Shown: piece by piece, positions 1 through 8,192 of the stretch | Layout: each line of letters opens with the position of its first letter | Numbering within the stretch: the first letter of the stretch is position 1 | DNA from: Dysgonamonadaceae bacterium | GTDB lineage: Bacteria; Bacteroidota; Bacteroidia; Bacteroidales; Azobacteroidaceae | Assembly: GCA_031284225.1 (NCBI GenBank) | Contig: JAITAH010000315.1 | Span: forward strand, 1 to 14,616 | Length of the DNA stretch: 14,616 nt | Direction: 5' to 3' | Program-made: the position numbers and the translations under genes | Notes under the pieces: model-generated | Databases searched by the model: none | Told to the model about the DNA's origin: nothing | The model's input: only the letters and a program-made list of their open reading frames with translations

Positions 1-1313
1 GATGGCGAATATCGGAAGAAAATTTCTTTTCCGACAGCAGTATAGCTCAATGGATGACTAATCTGAAATTGAGACTTTCATACGGACAATTGGGCGATGA
101 TAATATCAGCGGATATGGAAATTTTGACCATTTATCGACTTATAATTATGGCGAAAGCGCTGTCATTTCCAATAATCCGTTTAATCAGACAAACGGTAAA
201 ATAGTACGGGGCATTTATCAGGGCAACCTTCCGGTTACCAATCTGACATGGATAAAAACAAATCTTTCCAATATCGGAATGGATTGGGGATTTCTCAATA
301 ATCGTTTAAGTCTGGAAGTAGATGGTTTTTACAGGAAAAGGGAAGGTTTAGCTGCTCGAAAAGCAGGCGTTACGCTCCCTAACGAAACAGGATTCACGAT
401 GCCCATAGAAAATTTGAATACCGATATGCACATGGGCGTTGACGGCTTTATCAAATGGCGAGATAATGCTGCCGGTTTCCAATATTATGTGGCTGTCAAT
501 GCTACTTTTGCCCGGAAAAAAGACGGCGAATCCTGGGGACAATCTTTTGCTAATTCATGGGACGAATATCGTTCTTCGATACAAAGTCGTTGGGCTTATA
601 TCAATTGGGGATATCAAGTGATTGGCCGTTTCCGCACGCAGGAAGAAATTGATGCTTATCCGGTAATTATGAATCTGACCAACGGCTCCGACGGCAATAT
701 CCCGGTATTGCCCGGCGATTTGATTTACAAAGACGTAAACCGCGACGGCGTAATCGACGGATACGATTCACGACCTATAGGCTATGCCGAAGGGGGTCTT
801 CCTTATCTTACTTATGGACTTAATTCGGGCATTGTTTGGAAACAATTTGATTTGGCAGTCGATTTTGTGGGTGCAACCATGCAATCGTTCCAGCAAAATT
901 ATGAAACCAAGTGGCCCTTTCAGGCGGATGGAAACACATACGAATTTATGGCGTCCGACCGATGGCGTCACGAAGACCCCTTAGACCCAAGTTCCCCCTG
1001 GATAGAAGGATACTATCCGGCTTTGAGATTACAACCCACAGACGCCTGGCATAATTACTGTAATAATTCGACTTATTGGTTTACAAATCTGAGGTATCTG
1101 AGGTTGAGAAATCTTGAATTGGGATACACTGTACCCAAATTGTTAACCACTAAAGTTTCAATCGAACAATTGCGGCTGTACTTCAGCGGGACTAATTTAT
1201 TCTCTTGGGATAACATTTCCCATTTGGGACTTGATCCGGAAAATAATGATACCAACGGCTTGGGTTATCCCAACAACCGGGTAATGACAATCGGCGCAAC
1301 AGTCACTTTTTAA
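1..1313 (+). CDS. susC: SusC/RagA-type TonB-dependent outer-membrane transporter, C-terminal part
   Basis: This is the C-terminal 436 residues of a SusC-like TonB-dependent transporter, which forms an outer-membrane barrel and imports oligosaccharides with its SusD lid. The frame is open to the left edge (first full codon at 3), so the ATG at 54 is internal and the plug and early barrel are missing. The visible start WRISEE followed by a tract ending NLKLRLSYGQLG is typical of the family. The conserved DVNRDGVIDGYD segment near visible residues 244-255 is the usual aspartate-rich loop of SusC barrels. The protein ends NNRVMTIGATVTF, a barrel-closing beta-signal with terminal Phe. The stop TAA (1311-1313) is 7 bp before susD. 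Complete family members are about 1000 residues or more, so well over half is missing. The imported sugar cannot be read from this part. Confidence 0.95.
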   Translation, partial: WRISEENFFSDSSIAQWMTNLKLRLSYGQLGDDNISGYGNFDHLSTYNYGESAVISNNPFNQTNGKIVRGIYQGNLPVTNLTWIKTNLSNIGMDWGFLNNRLSLEVDGFYRKREGLAARKAGVTLPNETGFTMPIENLNTDMHMGVDGFIKWRDNAAGFQYYVAVNATFARKKDGESWGQSFANSWDEYRSSIQSRWAYINWGYQVIGRFRTQEEIDAYPVIMNLTNGSDGNIPVLPGDLIYKDVNRDGVIDGYDSRPIGYAEGGLPYLTYGLNSGIVWKQFDLAVDFVGATMQSFQQNYETKWPFQADGNTYEFMASDRWRHEDPLDPSSPWIEGYYPALRLQPTDAWHNYCNNSTYWFTNLRYLRLRNLELGYTVPKLLTTKVSIEQLRLYFSGTNLFSWDNISHLGLDPENNDTNGLGYPNNRVMTIGATVTF

Positions 1314-1320
1314 TAACACA

Positions 1321-3249
1321 ATGCAAATGAAAAAAATATATACATTATCGCTCGTTTTTTTATTTCTCTTCTCCGGATGCAACGAATGGTTAGACCGAGA
1401 GCCTAACGACAGGATAACTGCTACTGACTCCTATAGCTCAAGAGGAACGATCAATAGCGTTATCGCCGGCATCTACAACCGGCTTCCCGATTTGGGCGGA
1501 CTTCAAAATGTGGGTTATTATACTCAATGGGACGAGGGTATCTCTGGAGAATATATAAACAACTTAATCAATTATCCCGGCGATTACGCTCAGTATTACG
1601 ACTATCAACTTATTCGCGACCTCAATTCGCACCTCAATGATTTGCAAAATGTATCGTTTCTGACCAGCGACGAAAAAGCGTATTACATAGCGGAAGCTCG
1701 GTTTTTAAGAATTTATATTTATTTTGAAATGGTAAAACGTATGGGAGGCGTTCCGCTCATTACCCAAGTGATGGAATTTATTCCCGGAAAACCGCTTGAA
1801 GAGTATGCTATTCCCCGAGCCAAAGAATCGGACATATACGATTTTATAGCTTCCGAAACGGATGAAATAAAAGAAGATTTAAATCTTTCACCCCAAATCC
1901 AATATAACCGGGCATCCAAAGGATTGGCGTTAGCCATGAAATGTCGAGCCATGTTGTATGCCGGCAGTTTGGCTAAATATAATTCCCTGATACCTGTACC
2001 TGTCGTTTTACCCGGAGGGGAAGTCGGTATTCTTGCTGAAAAAGCCAACGCCTATTTTCAAAAAGCATTGGATGCTTTTGTCGAATTGGAATCAACCAAT
2101 ATGTATTCGCTCTATGATACAAAAGAGGACAAAACGGCTAATTTTATTGAAGCTTTAACTAAATCGCCGTCAGAAAACAAAGAACTTATTTTCGTTAAAG
2201 AATTTTCATATCCTGAAATAACGCAAAACTGGACGGTAAACAATATCTGCCGGACACTCCGGCCGGGAGGAGTGAGCGGAGTGGGCGGGTCGGCCTGCAA
2301 TCCGACATTGAATTTAGTAGATGCTTTTGAACGGACGGATGGTTCCGAACCTAAATTAACGGCTTATGCAGACAAAAACCATCCCGACGGAATAGGAACG
2401 GATAACACAATGGATACTAATCCCAACGTATATATTTATTATGATCTTGTATCGGATATATTTGCGTATAAAGATCCGCGTTTATTTGCGACGGTTATTA
2501 CCCCCGGACAAAGTTTTTCCGGTAAACCGGTAGATATAAGAGCCGGTATTGCTTATTACAATCCGAATAACGATAAATTCCAATTTGAAACAGGTTCTTT
2601 CGTAACAAATGGAAATAATTATCTCATAATCAACCGGGATACGCTGAAAGACGATGTCGGACAGCCTGTGCTCAAGACCGGGAACGACGGCCCGTCTTCC
2701 GATTCCTTCATTTCAAGCTCCGGTTTTTATGTAAGAAAATCCATGGACGAAACACCCAAAGACCCCACATCGTGGATAAGCGACATCCAATTAGTTCGTT
2801 ACCGGTACGGCGAAGCCATTTTGAATGCAGCAGAAGCCGCTTTCGAGTTGGGAAAGCTGACCGAAGCCGCCAATTATCTCAATCAAATACGAAAACGTGC
2901 CGGAATGCCGTCTAAAACAGCTATCACGCTAAACGACATTCGCAATGAACGAAGAGTGGAACTGGCATTCGAATCTGATCATCGCTTCTTCGACTTGAAA
3001 CGGTGGCGAATAGCACACGAAGTTTTCGACGGAGACGTCAACTCCCAAACAGCAATGATGTACGGATTGTGGCCTTATAAAGTATATCGCCCCGGTCATG
3101 AAACGCATAATAAGTGGATATTCGTTCGCAGAGTCAATACAACTGTTTTTGCAAGTCCGAGAAGATTTGTTCTGTCGAACTATTATTCCTCTTTTCCTGC
3201 TAATGCATTAACAAACAATTCTAAATTAATCGAAAATCCCGGTCGTTAA
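1321..3249 (+). CDS. susD: SusD/RagB-type outer-membrane glycan-binding lipoprotein
   Basis: This 642-residue surface lipoprotein should cap the neighbouring SusC barrel and bind the glycan. It has a hydrophobic signal sequence and lipobox ending LFSGC, with Cys20 the predicted lipidated residue and acidic residues soon after (CNEWLDRE), consistent with surface export. The N-terminal SusD-like region (about 20-220) holds the helical TPR-like scaffold, including AEARFLRIYIYFEMVKRMGG. The C-terminal RagB/SusD region (about 310-640) contains the diagnostic IRNERRVELAFE...RFFDLKRW stretch at about 540-557. The length is slightly above the usual 500-600. An ATG at 1327 (MKKIYTL...) is an equally plausible start two codons in; I see no Shine-Dalgarno sequence to decide. 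It follows SusC by 7 bp. Family assignment is firm; ligand identity is inferred only from the downstream hydrolases. Confidence 0.95.
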   Translation: MQMKKIYTLSLVFLFLFSGCNEWLDREPNDRITATDSYSSRGTINSVIAGIYNRLPDLGGLQNVGYYTQWDEGISGEYINNLINYPGDYAQYYDYQLIRDLNSHLNDLQNVSFLTSDEKAYYIAEARFLRIYIYFEMVKRMGGVPLITQVMEFIPGKPLEEYAIPRAKESDIYDFIASETDEIKEDLNLSPQIQYNRASKGLALAMKCRAMLYAGSLAKYNSLIPVPVVLPGGEVGILAEKANAYFQKALDAFVELESTNMYSLYDTKEDKTANFIEALTKSPSENKELIFVKEFSYPEITQNWTVNNICRTLRPGGVSGVGGSACNPTLNLVDAFERTDGSEPKLTAYADKNHPDGIGTDNTMDTNPNVYIYYDLVSDIFAYKDPRLFATVITPGQSFSGKPVDIRAGIAYYNPNNDKFQFETGSFVTNGNNYLIINRDTLKDDVGQPVLKTGNDGPSSDSFISSSGFYVRKSMDETPKDPTSWISDIQLVRYRYGEAILNAAEAAFELGKLTEAANYLNQIRKRAGMPSKTAITLNDIRNERRVELAFESDHRFFDLKRWRIAHEVFDGDVNSQTAMMYGLWPYKVYRPGHETHNKWIFVRRVNTTVFASPRRFVLSNYYSSFPANALTNNSKLIENPGR

Positions 3250-3263
3250 ACAAGATAACCAAT

Positions 3264-4052
3264 ATGAAAACATTCAAATTTTTTCCCATTTTTATATTTA
3301 TTGCACTGCTCTTCGGCGCATGTGAATTTGACAACTTCAACGAACCGGAAATTGGTTTAACCGGTAAATTAAAGTTTGAAGAACAGTTCTTAAATACGCG
3401 GCAAAACGTCTTGTTTCGCTTATATCAATATAAAGAAGACGGCTATCTGGCCGCTAATGAACGACCGATTGAAATAAGGGTGGACCAAGAAGGTAAATAT
3501 AACGCTCTCCTCTTTCCGGGAAGATATAAAATGACCGTTAATCCCGAAAGCGGAGTGAATTATGTTCACAAATGGAAAGATTTTCCCACAAATGAAAGCG
3601 GCGAATTAGATACCTTGTATTTTGATATTTCTAAAAATAAAACGCTTGATTTTGAAGTAATTCCCTATTATAAAATCAAAGATTTTGAAGCTAAATTTGA
3701 AAGAGATTCTGTCGTAGCTCATTTCAACATTGAAAAATTAACGGTTATCGACGATAACCGGATAACCGGATTCAGGAATGTAAGCCTTTTTCTGAGTCCT
3801 ACGATGCATGTCAACAACGATACGCCGGTTTCTTTCGCAAAAAGAGTTTCGGATGTTAAACCGGGGCAGGATATCGAAATCGTTGCCCCTCTGAACACTT
3901 ATTATTCCAATTCCTTTTACAAAAATAATTTTAGAACTTACGTTTATGTCCGGTTAGGAATTTCTCTACGAGTTTCGGCCCAGGAGTTTATTTATTCTAA
4001 AGTGATAAAAGTAGAAGGCATCCCTCAAGAAACAATTAACAAATATAAATAA
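3264..4052 (+). CDS. DUF3823-type lipoprotein, probable surface glycan-binding protein
   Basis: This 262-residue lipoprotein starts with a signal sequence ending LLFGAC; Cys20 is the lipidation site and CEFDNF supplies acidic residues for surface display. The layout fits the DUF3823 family. The first beta-sandwich-like half (about 20-130) contains LTGKLKF, then a strand with IEIRVDQEGKYNALLFPGRYKM, which resembles carboxypeptidase-regulatory-like folds. The second beta-rich half (about 135-255) ends with FIYSKVIKVEG. There are no catalytic motifs. It sits directly after SusD, where SusE/F or other surface glycan-binding proteins are found in Bacteroidota PULs, and DUF3823 genes are repeatedly found next to SusD. 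The binding role is inferred from position and fold, not from a visible binding site. ATG at 3264 is the only good start before the signal sequence. Confidence 0.82.
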   Translation: MKTFKFFPIFIFIALLFGACEFDNFNEPEIGLTGKLKFEEQFLNTRQNVLFRLYQYKEDGYLAANERPIEIRVDQEGKYNALLFPGRYKMTVNPESGVNYVHKWKDFPTNESGELDTLYFDISKNKTLDFEVIPYYKIKDFEAKFERDSVVAHFNIEKLTVIDDNRITGFRNVSLFLSPTMHVNNDTPVSFAKRVSDVKPGQDIEIVAPLNTYYSNSFYKNNFRTYVYVRLGISLRVSAQEFIYSKVIKVEGIPQETINKYK

Positions 4053-4082
4053 TCAGTCATTAATCTTTAATTTTCAAATGTC

Positions 4083-5768
4083 ATGAAAAAGTTATTTTTA
4101 CTTTCAATTTCCATTTTTCTGAGTGTAGCGGTTTTCTCGCAGGAACAATATCAACCTGCCCAAGGTGATATTTCCGGCATTTTACAAAAAAGCAATTGGA
4201 AAATTAATTTGAACATCGATTCGCCGCTTCCCATTGGCGACAAGGGTATTCCCTGGAACGAAAACGGATTAAAATGCTGTGTGGCAGACTTTAACGGAGA
4301 TGGCGTTGACGATTTTATCGTAACCGGCTTACATTGGGTAGGTACTGATAACTCATCATCTACCGTCGGATTTCTTCATATTTATTATGGACAAATGAGC
4401 GGCGATCCAATTCTTGCCTATTCCGACAATAATTTTGCAGTGGCTGGAAACGGGGCGATCGATTGTACAAAAGCGGCAAATGGAACTTTTCTCGTTGCGC
4501 TACAAGGCGGAAATAAAGGCAACTGGGCAGCTCCCTATAAAGCATTTGTCTATAAATTAACTCCTTCTGCGACAACTGCCACTTTCACTTCGATTACGGA
4601 ACTTGATTTTGGCGCAGGGCGCGGATCTATCCTTTTTCTTGATGCAAATAACGACGGCGCTATGGATATTTTCCAGTTAGGATGGAAAGATAATAGCGCC
4701 TGGCAAAATCAGGCCAATATTTATATTAACGATGGCAGCGACGAATGGTGGGATTATGAAGGAAATTGTGGCATTCGTCCGGCGGCAAATACGTTTGTTC
4801 TGGTATATGACCTGAACAACGATGGAAAAACAGATATTGTTTATCCAATTCAATCAGGCAACTGGGATAATGGAGATCCGCGAGGCATCCTGATTTATTA
4901 TAATAACGGCGACGGCGCGTTTGACGAATATCAGGTCATGAGTTTTTATTCCAACGACCGGCTGGATGGTTATTATTTTCGTGGAGAAGACGATTTGAAT
5001 CAAATTCAATGGGTTGATTTCAATAACGATGGATGGATGGATTTGGCGCTTGCTTCAACAATCGACAATAAGGATGATTTATTCGGCGGAGGATGGACTT
5101 GGCCGGTGGTACTCCTGGAAAATAAAAAAGACGGAACATTTGCAGAACGTCCGTTTATCAACGAGGCGAAAAACAATCCTCTTTTACTTGGCGGACAGCG
5201 AGGCGATTGGGCTACAGCCGATTTCGATGGCGACGGTTATGCCGACCTTATTGGCGGTTTTGAAAATCAATATCGTCCCAGCGGAGGATGGAACTCTCGT
5301 ACTTATTTTTTCAAAGGAAACGGAAGCGGCGGATTTGAAGAAACCGAAATTACATTGAGCGACGCTAACCCCAACGGAGTACCTGCCATGTGCCGGAGAG
5401 GTAATTTCGGACGTTATCTGGTCGGAGATTTTAACGGCGATAAACAACCCGATTTATTAGCGATAGGCGCTCCTTTTTCCGATGCTGTTCGTATCAATCG
5501 CTCGTTACTTTATTACAATATTGTTCCCAATTATCACTTTACCGGAATAAAAGAAACTGTTCTATCGCCGGTTTCCATTACTTCTTATAATAATGAAGTC
5601 TGCATACGCGGCGGATTAAATCAAACCGTTTCTATTTATTCGGTTACGGGAATATTGGTTCAAAAAGAAATTATTCAATCGAATAATATTACCATTCATC
5701 TAATGGTTTCCCCGGGCGTATATTTAGTGAATGTCGGCGATTGCGTTCAAAAAATTATTGTAAAATAA
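4083..5768 (+). CDS. FG-GAP/VCBS-repeat beta-propeller protein with T9SS sorting domain
   Basis: This 561-residue secreted protein has a signal peptide with likely cleavage after VAVFSQ (about residue 20). It carries six aspartate-rich calcium loops of the DxNxDGxxD type: 69-77, 187-195, 243-251, 312-320, 380-388 and 449-457 (the last has K for G, DFNGDKQPD). Four of the five spacings are 56-69 residues; the first gap of 118 fits one extra blade without a calcium loop, giving a probable seven-bladed propeller. Residues about 490-561 form a type A T9SS sorting domain (VSIYSVTGILVQK...PGVYLVNV...KIIVK), so it should be exported across the outer membrane and cleaved or anchored. No catalytic signature of a known lyase or hydrolase is visible. 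Its place in the PUL suggests a glycan-binding or cell-surface scaffold role, but a novel enzyme on a propeller fold cannot be excluded. Confidence 0.87.
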   Translation: MKKLFLLSISIFLSVAVFSQEQYQPAQGDISGILQKSNWKINLNIDSPLPIGDKGIPWNENGLKCCVADFNGDGVDDFIVTGLHWVGTDNSSSTVGFLHIYYGQMSGDPILAYSDNNFAVAGNGAIDCTKAANGTFLVALQGGNKGNWAAPYKAFVYKLTPSATTATFTSITELDFGAGRGSILFLDANNDGAMDIFQLGWKDNSAWQNQANIYINDGSDEWWDYEGNCGIRPAANTFVLVYDLNNDGKTDIVYPIQSGNWDNGDPRGILIYYNNGDGAFDEYQVMSFYSNDRLDGYYFRGEDDLNQIQWVDFNNDGWMDLALASTIDNKDDLFGGGWTWPVVLLENKKDGTFAERPFINEAKNNPLLLGGQRGDWATADFDGDGYADLIGGFENQYRPSGGWNSRTYFFKGNGSGGFEETEITLSDANPNGVPAMCRRGNFGRYLVGDFNGDKQPDLLAIGAPFSDAVRINRSLLYYNIVPNYHFTGIKETVLSPVSITSYNNEVCIRGGLNQTVSIYSVTGILVQKEIIQSNNITIHLMVSPGVYLVNVGDCVQKIIVK

Positions 5769-5792
5769 TAGAATATATTCAAAATTTTGTTC

Positions 5793-8171
5793 ATGAAAAA
5801 AATAAGAGTGTCGTTCTATATTCTACTATTCTTTTCAACGTTTCTGCATGGTTCTGAAATAGATAATCTCCAATTGGTAGCTTCCGGTCGGAATCTTGCA
5901 TGGAAAAGTTTTTCTCTGTCGGAAGTCCAACTAATGGACAGTTATTTCAAAGACGCCATGGACAGGCACAAAACTTACGTCCTTTCGTTGGAAATCGACC
6001 GTTTAATTCCTCATGTATTACAATCGGCAGGTTTACAGCCTAAAGGGAAAAATTACGGAGGCTGGGAAGCTCACCAAAAAGGATGTACTTACGGGCACTA
6101 TATGTCGTCGTGCGCCATGTACTATGCGGCAACCGGTGAAACTATTTTCCTGGAAAGACTGGACTATATTATTAACGAATTGAAAAGATGTCAGAAACAG
6201 CATCAAAACGGATGGTTTCTTGGCGGCGAAGCCGGTTTTTCAACGATTTTATACGGTAAAATACAATTAGACGGACCCGATGAAACCGGTCAACCCTGGG
6301 ATTTTAATCAAAATGGAAATACTTGGTATGGAATACATAAAGCGCTTGCCGGCTTGAGAGATGCGTATGTTTATGCCGGCCGGCAAGAAGCGCTGGAAAT
6401 TCTGCGGCCGTTATGTAATTTTATTACGGAATTGGCGCTCAATTCCAATCACGATGTATTTCAGGCAATGTTATCGGTCGAACAAGGTGGCATGAACGAA
6501 ATTTTAGCCGATGTTTATTCTCTGACTGGGGAGAAAAAATATTTGGAAGCCTCACAACGATTCAATCATGTTAATGTTATTTACCCTGTCGCCGACGGGA
6601 AAGATGTATTATTCGGACGACATGCCAACGACCAAATTCCTAAATTCATCGGGGTTGCCCGCCAGTATCAACTGACTAATAAAGAAATTTATCTGACTGC
6701 GGCTGAAAAATTCTGGAATATGGTTCTCGACGACCATACTTTATGTATAGGTGGCAATAGCTGTTACGAACGTTTTGGAATACCGGGGGAAGAAAGCAAA
6801 CGTTTGGATTTTTCTTCTGCCGAAACTTGTAACACATACAATATGCTGAAACTTTCTAAACAACTGTTTTTACTGACTGGCGACAGTAAATACCTGAATT
6901 ATTACGAACATGCCCTGTACAATCACATTTTAGCTTCGCAAGATCCGGACTCGTTCGGCGGCGTAACCTATTATACATCGCTCTTACCTGGATTATTCAA
7001 GCAATACAGCACTCCTTACAATTCGTTTTGGTGTTGTGTAGGAACAGGTTTGGAAAATCATGCTAAGTATGGGGAAGCTATTTATTTTGCCAACGACAAG
7101 TCGGTATTGATAAATCTTTTTATTCCTTCCGAGCTAAAGTGGAAAGAAAAAGGATTGAATATAGCCATGAGCACCCGGTTTCCCGAATCCGATGAGATAA
7201 TTATCAATATCAATAGAAAAGGTTCGTTTACAGGAAATTTGCTTATCCGGATGCCCGAATGGGTAAAAACAAGTCCAAAAATAAAAATCAATGGAATTAA
7301 ACAAAAACTTCAGAGAATCAACGGATTTATTGTAATACCGGCTATTCACAATCACGATATAATTCTCATCAGCTATCCCCGCAGTCTTTATGTTGAATAT
7401 GTGAAAGATGAGCCGCATTTTGGCACAGTCATGTATGGACCGTTAGTATTAGCCGGAGACTTGGGCATCGACAATATGCCGGAAGATCATGTTTCCGATA
7501 ATCGGGCATTGAGAAAAGAACTACCGTTAAAAAACATTCCTGTTCTGGTAGGTAATACGGAAAAACACGACAAATGGATTATTCAGGATCAATCTACGCC
7601 ATTACTGTTTCATGTAAAAAACAGTGCAAGACAACCGGATATAGATATGATCCCCTATTTTCAAATGCATCACAAGCGAAATTCCGTGTATTGGAAAATA
7701 TATTCTCCTGAAATGTATGCGTTACGCTCTCAAAAATTATCCGATGAAATTATTATTTCCAATATTAAAAATGAAACTCAACACCAATTAAAAGGACAAA
7801 ATGATTCCATTCGCTGGCACGATTATTTTTGGGCTTGCAATACCCAATTTCGCGATGCAGTAAATGGCGGGTGGTTTTCATACGAACTGAAAATCAATAA
7901 AGACGAAAAAAATCCATATAATCTGATTTGCCGGTTTTGGGGGGACGAATCGCCGCAACACCAATTCGATATATTGATTGAAGGCAACGTATTAAAAACG
8001 ATAAACTTAAATCGCCGGCTACATCTTACCTACGTGGACGATATTTACGCTATTCCCTACGAATGGACAAAGGGGAAAGATAAAGTTACCGTCGAATTTC
8101 GAGCCAAAGAGAATAATATCGCCGGCGGATTATATAGCTTGAAAATAACATCGGATATTACATTGAGATAA
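5793..8171 (+). CDS. GH127/GH146-type beta-L-arabinofuranosidase, periplasmic form
   Basis: This 792-residue enzyme should remove terminal beta-L-arabinofuranose by a retaining mechanism using a zinc-bound cysteine nucleophile, as shown for the related GH127 HypBA1. The corresponding residues are visible: Glu326 in CYERF (candidate acid/base), Glu344 and Cys346 in AETCNTYN, and Cys414-Cys415 in FWCCVGTGLEN. Cys414 is the presumed nucleophile; Glu344, Cys346, Cys414 and Cys415 are the presumed zinc ligands. The opening (SEVQLMDSYF, YGGWE at 88-92, GHY) resembles the GH146 branch in my memory more than GH127 proper. After the catalytic barrel and a beta domain beginning near YGPLVLAGDLG (about 547), residues about 648-792 look like the DUF6805-type C-terminal beta domain. 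The signal peptide MKKIRVSFYILLFFSTFLHG has no lipobox and there is no T9SS tail, so a periplasmic location is predicted. The start is ATG 5793; an in-frame TTG at 5787 is less likely. The usual His of EHGGMNE is Gln231 here. Confidence 0.9.
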   Translation: MKKIRVSFYILLFFSTFLHGSEIDNLQLVASGRNLAWKSFSLSEVQLMDSYFKDAMDRHKTYVLSLEIDRLIPHVLQSAGLQPKGKNYGGWEAHQKGCTYGHYMSSCAMYYAATGETIFLERLDYIINELKRCQKQHQNGWFLGGEAGFSTILYGKIQLDGPDETGQPWDFNQNGNTWYGIHKALAGLRDAYVYAGRQEALEILRPLCNFITELALNSNHDVFQAMLSVEQGGMNEILADVYSLTGEKKYLEASQRFNHVNVIYPVADGKDVLFGRHANDQIPKFIGVARQYQLTNKEIYLTAAEKFWNMVLDDHTLCIGGNSCYERFGIPGEESKRLDFSSAETCNTYNMLKLSKQLFLLTGDSKYLNYYEHALYNHILASQDPDSFGGVTYYTSLLPGLFKQYSTPYNSFWCCVGTGLENHAKYGEAIYFANDKSVLINLFIPSELKWKEKGLNIAMSTRFPESDEIIININRKGSFTGNLLIRMPEWVKTSPKIKINGIKQKLQRINGFIVIPAIHNHDIILISYPRSLYVEYVKDEPHFGTVMYGPLVLAGDLGIDNMPEDHVSDNRALRKELPLKNIPVLVGNTEKHDKWIIQDQSTPLLFHVKNSARQPDIDMIPYFQMHHKRNSVYWKIYSPEMYALRSQKLSDEIIISNIKNETQHQLKGQNDSIRWHDYFWACNTQFRDAVNGGWFSYELKINKDEKNPYNLICRFWGDESPQHQFDILIEGNVLKTINLNRRLHLTYVDDIYAIPYEWTKGKDKVTVEFRAKENNIAGGLYSLKITSDITLR

Positions 8172-8192
8172 CATCATTAAAAGATTAGCGAT

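Noticed and set aside
54..56. ATG at 54 as the start of the SusC-type gene
   Set aside because: The frame is open to the window edge and the residues before it (WRISEE...) match the SusC family, so this is an internal Met in a truncated gene.
5771..5780. Perfect 10-bp palindrome GAATATATTC between the propeller and first hydrolase genes
   Set aside because: Short and A+T-rich in an A+T-rich gap; expected by chance and not followed by a U-tract, so neither an operator nor a terminator can be supported.
5787..5792. TTG start two codons before the ATG of the first hydrolase
   Set aside because: ATG at 5793 gives a normal MKK-type signal peptide, and there is no upstream signal favouring the TTG.
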